Positions 8,566 to 15,553 of a stretch of 26,446 nucleotides of DNA are shown piece after piece. The position numbers were made by a program, and so were the translations under genes. Within the stretch, counting starts at the first letter, position 1. Each line of letters starts with the position of its first letter. The notes under the pieces are model-generated. The model was not told the origin of the DNA. It did no database searches and saw only the letters and a list, made by a program, of their open reading frames with translations. Origin of the DNA: Chthoniobacter flavus (GTDB lineage: Bacteria > Verrucomicrobiota > Verrucomicrobiia > Chthoniobacterales > Terrimicrobiaceae). Location: the NCBI GenBank assembly GCA_945863785.1, contig CAMBAQ010000001.1:1-26446 (forward strand). The letters are read 5' to 3'.

Positions 8566-8997
8566 TCATTGAAGGCGGCGGATTTTTTCCCTCAGTGAAT
8601 TGTTGGCCCGCTCGATCTCACCGAGAAGTTGGGTGGCCGAGATCGAGTCGCATCCGAATGACTCCGACGTTGTGCGTTCCATGCGGTCGTTGGTAGCGAC
8701 GGTGACTTGAAAGTCTGCGCCGTACTTGGCTGCTAGGCGTTCAATGATCGCGTCCGCCGTCTGTCCCTCGCGGGAGTAAAAAACAGCGATGCCGTGTGGC
8801 GATCCTTCACTGGAGGCCTTGGGGCCCTTGCCATCAAAAACAACGGCGACAGTCCAATCTGTGGCGTCTTGAAGACCCGTGAGAAGGCGAATGAGCCCAT
8901 CCCGTGCATTGGCCGTATTGTGTCTGTGCTGATTCGCTAGATCCGGCCACGCAAAAATCATGCTGTGCCCATCCACGATGAGGATCTTTTGTTTCAT
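8566..8997 (-). CDS. NYN-domain nuclease of the YacP/Rae1 type
   Basis: The 143-residue protein is a PIN-like NYN domain as in YacP, the ribosome-associated endoribonuclease Rae1 of Bacillus. Acidic residues expected at the metal site are present: Asp9 (ILIVDGHS), Asp55 (VVFDGKG), Asp82 (GQTADAIIE) and Asp104 (VATNDRMER). The C-terminus is a charged helix (LLGEIERANNSLREKIRR). I chose ATG 8997 because it begins directly at the first conserved strand and lies 16 nt after the stop of the upstream exported-protein gene; the longer frame to 9069 runs back into that gene. Whether it cleaves mRNA in the ribosomal A site, as Rae1 does, cannot be told from the sequence. Confidence 0.8.
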   Translation of the reverse strand: MKQKILIVDGHSMIFAWPDLANQHRHNTANARDGLIRLLTGLQDATDWTVAVVFDGKGPKASSEGSPHGIAVFYSREGQTADAIIERLAAKYGADFQVTVATNDRMERTTSESFGCDSISATQLLGEIERANNSLREKIRRLQ

Positions 8998-9013
8998 TGA
9001 ACCCGATCGGATT

Positions 9014-11092
9014 TTACTTCGAGTCAGGGAGGATCTGTCCGCTGAGGCGTTGGATGCCTTCCTTTGCAAGCTGGCTTGCGGGGTATTTTTTTCGGGCCTT
9101 CAGATACCAAGCCAGAGAGGATCCGGGTTGGCCTTTTTTCTCTAAATCACCCGCTTGGTTGAGGGATTGCACAAATTCCGATGCTTGGGTGGTGAGGTCC
9201 GCCCGGAGTTGGTTGAGCTCAGAATCATCTGGAAATTCCTTTTGTGCAACTTGTACGCTTTCCCAAGCTCCTGCAGGATCCCCTCTTTGGGAGATTTCTC
9301 GGGCCTTGATAATGGCGCCTTCGACCGTCGCCATTTGCTGAAGGACATCAGTGAGTTCCTTTTGTTTTTCCGGATATAGCGCAGAGGCGGCAATGAATCG
9401 CATCTTATCGTTGTAAATCTGGCGGTAGTTTTTCTGGCTTTTGAGGCGGTCAAAGTCATTCATGGCCTGTTGCTGGATGTCCGTTTGATTGGAGATAGTG
9501 GTTCCCACCTCTGCGAGCGCGGGATTTCTGGGCCAGATTTGGGCGGCCTCACGGAGCTCTTTTTCCATCGCGGATTTGTCACCGGATATCGCTGCAGTGC
9601 GTGCTTTGGCGAGGTGCATGCTACTGATGCTTTTGGCGGTTTCGATTTTGGCGAGGGGTTTGCTTGGGTCGAAATCCTTCGCGAGACCTTCGATTTCATG
9701 TACCAATTTCTCGGCGCGTGTGAGGTCATTGACTTCAAGTGCAGCGAGAAGTTCATTGCTTTTCTGGGTGTAATCCAATGCCCTCCGTTTATCATCCCGG
9801 GAAAGAAGGCGAACGCTGGGCATAAATTCCCCTAATGCGAAGGTTTCTTGCAAACGCTCCGTGGCGCTTTGTAATTCGCCTTGTTCCAGCAGGAATTTGT
9901 AGGCCTCTACACCTTCATTCACATCGCGAATCGCTTCATTTGCGAGTGCGTCTATCTGGCTGAGCGAGCTAATGAGTTTGCTCATGCTTTGAGCGGCGGA
10001 AGCGGCTCCGCCCGCTAGGCTTTCAATGCCGAGATTCTCTAATCCCATCTTCATGCCTTTTGCCGAAAAAGAGTTGCCTGTACGTTGGGGAGCATTGCCG
10101 TTGTAAACATTGACATTCGTGCCCTTTTCTCCCGCACCAGCTCCGCCTCCGGCATTATTTTCCATCACCCCCTCAGAAGCGGATACTTGGGGATTAAATT
10201 CGGCGCTGAACTTGGCCTGTCCCGCATCTTTGTTTGTGGGGAGGGAGTTGACCATCTTTTTGTATAAGTCGATCGAGTTGTCGCCGTCCGAGTAAATAGC
10301 TCTGTAAAATCGGTTGGCGATAATCACATGCTCAAATCGGCGAGTAGCAAGGAACTGCATCATGAGAGCTTGAAAGTGCCCTTTGGTGCTCATTTCCGTG
10401 AGACCGATCCGTATTTTGTTATTTTCAATTGTCTGACCGACTTCGGACAATTTCCGTTTTGCAGATGCCATCCGTGCATCTCGCTCGATCCGCTGATTTT
10501 CTTTTTGTACGTCGGAATCTTTTTGGTTGGGGTTTGTGAGGGAGGAGTTTTTGGCCGCCATCTGAGTGTTCCATTCTGCTGTGGAGCGCTCTTTTTCAAG
10601 GAGGACATTTTCGCGTTTGAGCTTTTCATTAGTGGCTACGCTGGTGTTTGACGCGTAGATGGCATCTGAGAGTGTGCGGCAGAGATTGGCATCTTCTTTG
10701 TACTCAGAAGCCTTTTTGAGGAGAGCAAATGCGGCATCTTGGTTTTGTTTCGTAGCCTTACCCGGAGAAATGAGGTCGAGTATCCGGTCAATGGTTTGCC
10801 GGTAGGTACGATCGGACTCGGAGGTGGCTGCTGACGTATTGAGAAATTTTTCAAACCTAGCCCGGAAAATGCGATTGTTATTTATGTTCCAAAGCTTGCC
10901 ATCGTAGCTCATGACTTCGCTGCCGGGATCGAAGGCGGGAACGTCGCGGCCAATGAAGCCCTCGTTCGCCTGGGGTGGTCTGGCTCCCCCAGTGGCCGCT
11001 TGGGAGTCACCCGCGCCCGGAGGTACGCCTTGTGAAAAAGCGGTTAAGAAACCCAAGAAACAGGCCGCCGGAATGATAAGAATTTTTTTCAT
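9014..11092 (-). CDS. Large exported coiled-coil/TPR-like protein of unknown function
   Basis: I do not recognise a named family. The 692-residue product starts with a signal peptide (MKKILIIPAACFLGFLTAFS) followed by a Gly/Pro/Ala-rich segment to about 45. Residues 150-235 are strongly charged and helical (EKLKRENVLLEKERSTAEW, QRIERDARMASAKRKLSE), consistent with a coiled coil. A Gly/Asn-rich linker at about 310-345 separates it from a C-terminal half of repeated amphipathic helices resembling TPRs (AKARTAAISGDKSAMEKELREA, AWESVQVAQKEFPDDSELNQL, SSLAWYLKARKKYPASQLA). A periplasmic scaffold or assembly role fits, but is inference. It overlaps the upstream anchored protein gene by ATGA and precedes the NYN nuclease gene by 16 nt. 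Confidence 0.75.
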   Translation of the reverse strand: MKKILIIPAACFLGFLTAFSQGVPPGAGDSQAATGGARPPQANEGFIGRDVPAFDPGSEVMSYDGKLWNINNNRIFRARFEKFLNTSAATSESDRTYRQTIDRILDLISPGKATKQNQDAAFALLKKASEYKEDANLCRTLSDAIYASNTSVATNEKLKRENVLLEKERSTAEWNTQMAAKNSSLTNPNQKDSDVQKENQRIERDARMASAKRKLSEVGQTIENNKIRIGLTEMSTKGHFQALMMQFLATRRFEHVIIANRFYRAIYSDGDNSIDLYKKMVNSLPTNKDAGQAKFSAEFNPQVSASEGVMENNAGGGAGAGEKGTNVNVYNGNAPQRTGNSFSAKGMKMGLENLGIESLAGGAASAAQSMSKLISSLSQIDALANEAIRDVNEGVEAYKFLLEQGELQSATERLQETFALGEFMPSVRLLSRDDKRRALDYTQKSNELLAALEVNDLTRAEKLVHEIEGLAKDFDPSKPLAKIETAKSISSMHLAKARTAAISGDKSAMEKELREAAQIWPRNPALAEVGTTISNQTDIQQQAMNDFDRLKSQKNYRQIYNDKMRFIAASALYPEKQKELTDVLQQMATVEGAIIKAREISQRGDPAGAWESVQVAQKEFPDDSELNQLRADLTTQASEFVQSLNQAGDLEKKGQPGSSLAWYLKARKKYPASQLAKEGIQRLSGQILPDSK

Positions 11093-11481
11093 GATTTGCT
11101 GACCTTTTTGGTGCGGAGGATGCCCTTCTCATCGACTTCGACGACGAAAATGAGGTTTTGTTCCTTCTGGATATTCATCGAGCTGAACTCGGGGGTTACC
11201 AGAAGGGGGAGTTCCTCGTTATCGACAGTGATCGCGATGAGTCTTCCGGAATTCGGCGACCAAGCGAGAGACTCCGCCACAGTGCCTTTCAGCTTGTAAG
11301 TATTTCCGCGCAGACTATTGGCGTTTTCAAGATACGAAGAGGCATCCAGAAGAGGGATGGTCCGGTATGGGTCGGTCTCCTTGGAATTGAAAAACTGAGA
11401 ACCAATAAAAGCCACTACGGCAAGGCCTATGATCGCGATAAGCCATTTCGGCTGGGGGGAGGATTTCTTTTTGCGAGCCAT
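11089..11481 (-). CDS. Single-pass membrane-anchored small protein
   Basis: The 130-residue protein has a basic N-terminus (MARKKKSSPQPK), one transmembrane helix at about 12-30 (WLIAIIGLAVVAFIGSQFF) and a mainly beta periplasmic domain (NTYKLKGTVAESLAW, IAITVDNEELPLLVTPE, NLIFVVEVDEKGILRTKKV), which could be a small OB-like barrel. I do not recognise the family. Its stop overlaps the start of the large exported coiled-coil protein as ATGA, so the two are probably made in fixed proportion and may act together in the envelope. It is the first gene of the leftward operon; the 92-nt gap upstream, shared with the rightward phospholipase D-like gene, should carry both promoters, but no convincing -35/-10 pair stands out. 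Confidence 0.6.
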   Translation of the reverse strand: MARKKKSSPQPKWLIAIIGLAVVAFIGSQFFNSKETDPYRTIPLLDASSYLENANSLRGNTYKLKGTVAESLAWSPNSGRLIAITVDNEELPLLVTPEFSSMNIQKEQNLIFVVEVDEKGILRTKKVSKS

Positions 11482-11573
11482 GCCCCCTTGTAGTTCTATC
11501 CCCGCCCGAATTCAAGAAACTCCGCAGACTTGCGAAAGATCCGAGAACGGTGCAGTTTGATGCTCTCCTTTTT

Positions 11574-12566
11574 ATGTCGAACACCACTTTGCAACTCATC
11601 GTGCAACCCGATGAAGGTCCGGCGCCTGTAGTCGAACTGATTCGCCAAGCCAAGCGCACGCTTCTTCTCAAGCAGTTTACTTTTACCCATCCCGATATTC
11701 TTCAGGCCGTCGGGGATGCGCGGAAGTCCGGTGTGCGAGTTCGAGTGATGTTGAATTCCAAGCGCTCTGGGGGCAGTCGGGCCAATGATGACACCATGGA
11801 ATGGCTCAAAAAAAATGATGTCGAAGTCAAGTGGGCCAGCCCGAGATTTTACGTCACCCATGAGAAGTCCCTCGTTGTTGATGATCAACTCGCTCTCGTG
11901 GCGACATTCAATTTGTGTGAAAAGTATTTTACACTCACGAGGGATTACGGGGTTGTGACCCGCGATCCGGCGAAAATCCAGCAGATCACAGAGTGCTTTG
12001 AAGCCGATTGGCGCGAGGATGATTGGGCGCCCACCGCAAATGCCGGCCTGCTCTGGAGCAACAAACGCTCCCGTGAGGAAATGGCGTATTTTATTGATTC
12101 CGCCAAGCACACGCTTCACATCCAGCATCCGAAATTTGTTGATGCCACCCTGCTTGACCGCATCGCAAGTGCGGCGGCAAATGGGGTGAAGGTGCGAGTC
12201 CTGTGTGGAGGCAAACATGGAATCAGCGACTGCGACATTCTCGACACCTTTTCCTCCCTGCGTGTGATTAGCCGAGCAGGAGCTAAGGTGCATAAACAAA
12301 AAAATCTTCGCCTTCACGCCAAGCTCATCATCGCCGACAAGGAGCGGGCCTTGGTGGGTTCTATGAATATCGACCGCTCCGCCTTCGATCTCCGCCGGGA
12401 ACTCGGCGTGGTGGTCGAGGATCGCGTCATAGTCGCCCATCTTGACAAGGTGTTTGAAGAGGATTGGGAGTCATCCCATCGCTACGAAATCCCCGATCCG
12501 TTGGATCCTTCGCTCCATTCCGAAGAGACTGATTTCGCGCATGATCCCGACCTCCACCACGAGTAG
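11574..12566 (+). CDS. Phospholipase D-like protein with two HKD motifs
   Basis: The 330-residue protein has two HxKxxxxD motifs, His96-Lys98-Asp103 (THEKSLVVDD) and His248-Lys250-Asp255 (RLHAKLIIAD), each followed by the usual small-residue/Asn segment (ALVATFN and ALVGSMN). This is the arrangement of cardiolipin synthases and related phosphatidyltransferases, but the N-terminal membrane helices of ClsA are missing, so it is nearer to ClsB/C-like or nuclease-type members. Substrate is not determined. The ATG at 11574 is preferred; a GTG eight codons upstream is in frame. The 3' end overlaps the first chromate-transporter gene by 26 nt, so the two are likely co-transcribed. Confidence 0.85.
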   Translation: MSNTTLQLIVQPDEGPAPVVELIRQAKRTLLLKQFTFTHPDILQAVGDARKSGVRVRVMLNSKRSGGSRANDDTMEWLKKNDVEVKWASPRFYVTHEKSLVVDDQLALVATFNLCEKYFTLTRDYGVVTRDPAKIQQITECFEADWREDDWAPTANAGLLWSNKRSREEMAYFIDSAKHTLHIQHPKFVDATLLDRIASAAANGVKVRVLCGGKHGISDCDILDTFSSLRVISRAGAKVHKQKNLRLHAKLIIADKERALVGSMNIDRSAFDLRRELGVVVEDRVIVAHLDKVFEEDWESSHRYEIPDPLDPSLHSEETDFAHDPDLHHE

Positions 12567-13110
12567 CGTTCCCGAGCCGAGCCTTGCCGAGTTGGCTTGG
12601 ACGTTCAATCACATCGCCCTTGCGTCCTTTGGTGGGGGGCTTTCGGCTTGGTCACGAGAGGTTGTTGTGGTCGAAAAAAAGTGGATGAGCGATGAGGAAT
12701 TTCTCAGCGCCCTCACAATGTGTCGCATTCTTCCCGGGGCGAATCAGATCAATATGGCCGTTTTTGTCGGCTCGAAATTCCGTGGAATGGCTGGTGCTTG
12801 CGCGGCCTGTTTTGGCCTCACCTTTATGCCGGTGGTGATCGTGCTGGCGATGAGTGTGGCTTACTTCAAATTCAACGACGTTCCAGCGATGCAAAATACC
12901 CTCAAGGGTGCCGCTGCAGGAGCTGTTGCGCTGACTTTTTCCATGGCGATTAAAACGGGTCGCAAGTGCCTCACGGGAGTCATTCCAGCGTTGCTCTTGG
13001 TGGCGACCTTTGTGATGAACGGGGTTCTGCACTGGCCGCTCTTTGGGGTGCTTGCCATCGTGGCTCCGCCAGCGCTCTTGTGGGCGTGGCCGAAGGGGGC
13101 GAGGACATGA
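12541..13110 (+). CDS. chrA: Chromate transporter ChrA, first half-size subunit
   Basis: This 189-residue membrane protein carries one CHR domain: an N-terminal ASFGGG loop, REVVVVEKKWMSDEEFL, then ILPGANQINMAVFVG and three or more hydrophobic segments to the C-terminus. Half-size CHR proteins act as heterodimers encoded by tandem genes, and the second half follows at once, with ATG and TGA overlapping. The family is known for chromate/sulfate exchange; whether this pair exports chromate is untested. The ATG at 12541 lies inside the end of the phospholipase D-like gene and gives a normal N-terminus (about 14 residues before the first conserved helix); further upstream the same frame would add a basic, non-conserved stretch. 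Confidence 0.88.
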   Translation: MIPTSTTSSVPEPSLAELAWTFNHIALASFGGGLSAWSREVVVVEKKWMSDEEFLSALTMCRILPGANQINMAVFVGSKFRGMAGACAACFGLTFMPVVIVLAMSVAYFKFNDVPAMQNTLKGAAAGAVALTFSMAIKTGRKCLTGVIPALLLVATFVMNGVLHWPLFGVLAIVAPPALLWAWPKGART

Positions 13111-13640
13111 AAGACGAGGGGCTGAATCTCATTCACATCCTGCTTCTTTTTAGTTCACTTTCGTTGCTTTCCATCGGCGGGGGAAACACGGTCATTCCCG
13201 AGATGCAGCACAAATCGGTGGGTGCCTACGGGTGGCTCACCGACAAGCAGTTCGCGGATGTCTTTGCCATATCCCAAGCTGCTCCAGGGCCGAGTGTGCT
13301 GCTAGTCACGATCATCGGCTACAAGGCGGCAGGGCTTCTCGGGGCACTGCTGGCCACGGTGGCCATGATCTTACCTGCCGCTGCGCTCGTTTTTCTTGTG
13401 AGTCGCATGTGGAATCGCGCTGCAGACTCCCCGCTGCGCCATGCCATTGAGCGGGGTTTTGCTCCTCTGACGGTCGGTCTCGTTCTTGCCAGCGGATATG
13501 TGATGAGCCATGCTGCAGATCATGATTGGCGGGCTTACATTCTCACCGGCGTATGCACTGTGATCTGCACTTCCACAAAAACAAATCCCCTCTTTGTCGT
13601 CGGCGGGGCCTCGCTTGTCGGATGGTTGGGCTGGATTTAG
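13107..13640 (+). CDS. chrA: Chromate transporter ChrA, second half-size subunit
   Basis: The 177-residue product is the partner CHR domain: LLSIGGGNTVIPEMQ, GWLTDKQFADVFAISQ, the QAAPGPSVLLVTIIGYK signature and MILPAAALVFLVSRMW. The first CHR half has PGANQ at the position of PGPSV here, so the halves have diverged, as is usual in heterodimeric CHR pairs. It starts at ATG 13107, overlapping the previous stop by 4 nt (ATGA), and ends 13 nt before an OppB-like permease gene. The tandem pairing and overlap argue for equal translation and assembly of one transporter in the inner membrane. Confidence 0.88.
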   Translation: MKDEGLNLIHILLLFSSLSLLSIGGGNTVIPEMQHKSVGAYGWLTDKQFADVFAISQAAPGPSVLLVTIIGYKAAGLLGALLATVAMILPAAALVFLVSRMWNRAADSPLRHAIERGFAPLTVGLVLASGYVMSHAADHDWRAYILTGVCTVICTSTKTNPLFVVGGASLVGWLGWI

Positions 13641-13653
13641 GAATGACGTCGAT

Positions 13654-14616
13654 ATGCTGAATTTCCTCATTCGCCGTTTATTGATCAGCGTGGTGCTCCT
13701 GTTTTTCTTTAGCCTCGTTTCGTTTTTCATGGTCACGATGTCTCCTGGGAGTCCTTACCCTTGGGGGGAGCTGAATCCCAAGATCACGCCGCAGGTGAAG
13801 GAGATGTTCAGCAAAAAGTTACACCTCGACCGTCCCCACTACGAGCAATACTGGCTGAATATGCGCGACCTTTTCACGGGTCGCCTGAGAAGCATCAAAG
13901 ACGACCGTCCCGTGATGAGCCGGATCTTCGACCGCTTGCCCGCGACAGTGCTTCTGAATGTTGCCGCGATTACGCTCTCGCTCACTTTCGGCCTTGTGAT
14001 CGGTGTCTTTTGTTCGAGGTATGCCGGACGCGCGCCGGATAGCGTGATTTCGTTCGGGGTCTTCGTTTTTATTGCCGTTCCCACATTCTGGATCGCCAAT
14101 CTGGCCGTGATCGGACTTGTGAAATTCACGGCGGTTCCGGTGCTCGGCACTCAATCGTATGGCATTGCATTTCCGAATATGGCCTCGATGTGGCTGGATC
14201 AAATCTGGCACGTCATGCTCCCAGCGACGATCCTCTCGTTGGGTGGCATTGCGGTGCAATCCCGCTACATTCGGGCCAGTATGCTGGAGACGCTCCGTGA
14301 GGGGTACATCCGAACAGCGCGGGCGAAGGGGCTCGATGAAGGTACGATTTTTTACAAGCATGCCCTCCGCAACTCCATTCGGCCACTCATTACGGGCATC
14401 GGGGGACTTCTTCCGGCTCTGATCGGGGGATCCGTGATCGTGGAGACGATCTTTGCGTATCCCGGCATGGGCCGCCTTGGATATGAAGCGGTGCTGGAGC
14501 GGGATTACCCGATGCTAGTGGCGCTGAACTTCATTGTTGCCGCCTTGGTTCTCGTCGGCAACCTTGCTTCAGACTTCCTCTACGCTGTTGTGGATCCTCG
14601 CGTGAGGTTAGAGTAG
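13654..14616 (+). CDS. OppB/DppB-type peptide ABC transporter permease
   Basis: This 320-residue inner-membrane permease has an N-terminal helix (FLIRRLLISVVLLFFFSLVSFF), a periplasmic segment with LHLDRPHYEQYW, and five further membrane segments. The cytoplasmic EAA loop that docks the ATPase is clear in TARAKGLDEGTIFYKHALRNS, followed by PLITGIGGLLPALIGG and VETIFAYPGMGRLG. The C-terminus has DFLYAVVDPRVRL, the usual OppB ending. The start ATG at 13654 lies 13 nt after the chrA stop, so it seems to be the last gene of that unit. An OppC partner and the OppD/OppF ATPases are absent, and a convergent gene follows after 10 nt. It could work with the binding lipoprotein at 4476-6059. Confidence 0.92.
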   Translation: MLNFLIRRLLISVVLLFFFSLVSFFMVTMSPGSPYPWGELNPKITPQVKEMFSKKLHLDRPHYEQYWLNMRDLFTGRLRSIKDDRPVMSRIFDRLPATVLLNVAAITLSLTFGLVIGVFCSRYAGRAPDSVISFGVFVFIAVPTFWIANLAVIGLVKFTAVPVLGTQSYGIAFPNMASMWLDQIWHVMLPATILSLGGIAVQSRYIRASMLETLREGYIRTARAKGLDEGTIFYKHALRNSIRPLITGIGGLLPALIGGSVIVETIFAYPGMGRLGYEAVLERDYPMLVALNFIVAALVLVGNLASDFLYAVVDPRVRLE

Positions 14617-14639
14617 CGGCAGAGTTTTACTCGCTGCTA
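14614..14639. terminator. Hairpin spanning convergent stop codons (permease / DUF151)
   Basis: TAGCGGCAGAGT pairs with ACTCGCTGCTA: 11 pairs including one G-T wobble, one bulged A and a TTT loop. It includes the TAG of the permease and the TAA of the DUF151 gene. On the plus strand a T-run (CTCTTTTT) follows about 6-13 nt later. This suits a shared or rightward terminator. Confidence 0.5.
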
Positions 14640-15091
14640 GGTTCCTCTTTTTCGGGATTTTGAAGGCGTTCGAGGAGAGGGCGCATATCTTCGACTTCAT
14701 CCCAGACCACATGGCTCACATAGATCGGGGCCTTTTGAAGGGCTGCCATCGCCATGCAATCGCTGGAGCGGGCATCGATTTCCATAATCTTGTGCTGATG
14801 CAGTTCGTTTTCGGCCGAGATGATGAGGCGACCAAAATAGACGCCGTTTTTGAAATCATTAATGACAACGCGCTCGACCTTGCCACCCAGCGCGGTGAGG
14901 ACATTCGAGAGGAGGTCGTGAGTGAGGGGGCGTTCTTTTTCGGCCCCGCTGAGGTAAATGCTGAGTGCCGACCCGATCGTCTGGTCGATGTAAATCGTAA
15001 AGACTTTTTCCTCATTGCCGAGGAAAACAGCCGTCCCAGCATTGGTCGGAATGAGCGCTCGAATCTGCACTGGTATCACGGACTTCTTCAC
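14627..15091 (-). CDS. DUF151 (bifunctional nuclease domain) protein
   Basis: The 154-residue protein matches the BFN/DUF151 family: an N-terminal strand set with NAGTAVFLGNEEKVFTIYI, then IGSALSIYLSG, RPLTHDLLSNVL, VERVVINDFKNGVYFGRLI, and the conserved block IDARSSDCMAMAAL followed by PIYVSHVVWDEVEDM. Plant BFN1-type members are reported to have RNase and DNase activity, and the thermophilic bacterial homologue structure is known, but bacterial roles remain unclear. It starts at GTG (15091), 48 nt after the MauE-like gene, and is probably the third gene of the folP unit. The C-terminus is a short acidic tail. Confidence 0.85.
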   Translation of the reverse strand: MKKSVIPVQIRALIPTNAGTAVFLGNEEKVFTIYIDQTIGSALSIYLSGAEKERPLTHDLLSNVLTALGGKVERVVINDFKNGVYFGRLIISAENELHQHKIMEIDARSSDCMAMAALQKAPIYVSHVVWDEVEDMRPLLERLQNPEKEEPSSE

Positions 15092-15139
15092 GGGCTCAAA
15101 CTACCACCACATTACGTATGCGCAAGAGGGTTGAAAAAA

Positions 15140-15553
15140 TTACAGATTCTTCCTGAGGCGCGGTATCACCATGATCGCCACAGCACCGGCGAAGAGCAAA
15201 ATATCGCGCCCGATGGCCAGAAGCATTTTCGCGGCGGAGGGAGCCATGTCCTCGCGAAAGCATCCACAACTCACGATGTAACCATTCCATAGAGCCCAAC
15301 TCAGCACAGCGATAAAAACGAGACATAGGCCGGCTATCATGGCCGCGCCAGCTTCATAGATTCGTGGTGCCAATACGAGCACCCCGGCTAGGATTTCCAT
15401 CCACGCCAACCCGATGGCAAGTGGCCCAGTCCACATCGAGTCGATGAAAGTGAATGGCAGGAGCGCTATGGCAAAGGCTTGGCTGGCGCTGGCCTTGATG
15501 ATGCCTGCGTAGAGGAAGGTGATCCCGAGGATAAGCCGAAGCGCCAGTGTCAT
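15140..15553 (-). CDS. MauE/DoxX-like membrane protein
   Basis: The 137-residue protein has four predicted membrane helices and the family features ILGITFLYAGIIKAS near the N-terminus, WMEILAGVLVL in the middle and a SCGCF motif (Cys96, Cys98) in the loop after the third helix. MauE-type proteins are linked to electron transfer or disulfide formation in the envelope, and the CxC pair suggests thiol chemistry; the substrate here is unknown. The start ATG at 15553 overlaps the folP stop by 4 nt (ATGA); a longer frame to 15634 would run back through folP and lacks homology-like features. Confidence 0.75.
   Translation of the reverse strand: MTLALRLILGITFLYAGIIKASASQAFAIALLPFTFIDSMWTGPLAIGLAWMEILAGVLVLAPRIYEAGAAMIAGLCLVFIAVLSWALWNGYIVSCGCFREDMAPSAAKMLLAIGRDILLFAGAVAIMVIPRLRKNL

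Noticed and set aside
11496..12440. Minus-strand frame of 314 codons opposite the phospholipase D-like gene
   Set aside because: It is the antisense of a gene with two intact HKD motifs and shows no recognisable domain; long shadows arise from codon bias.
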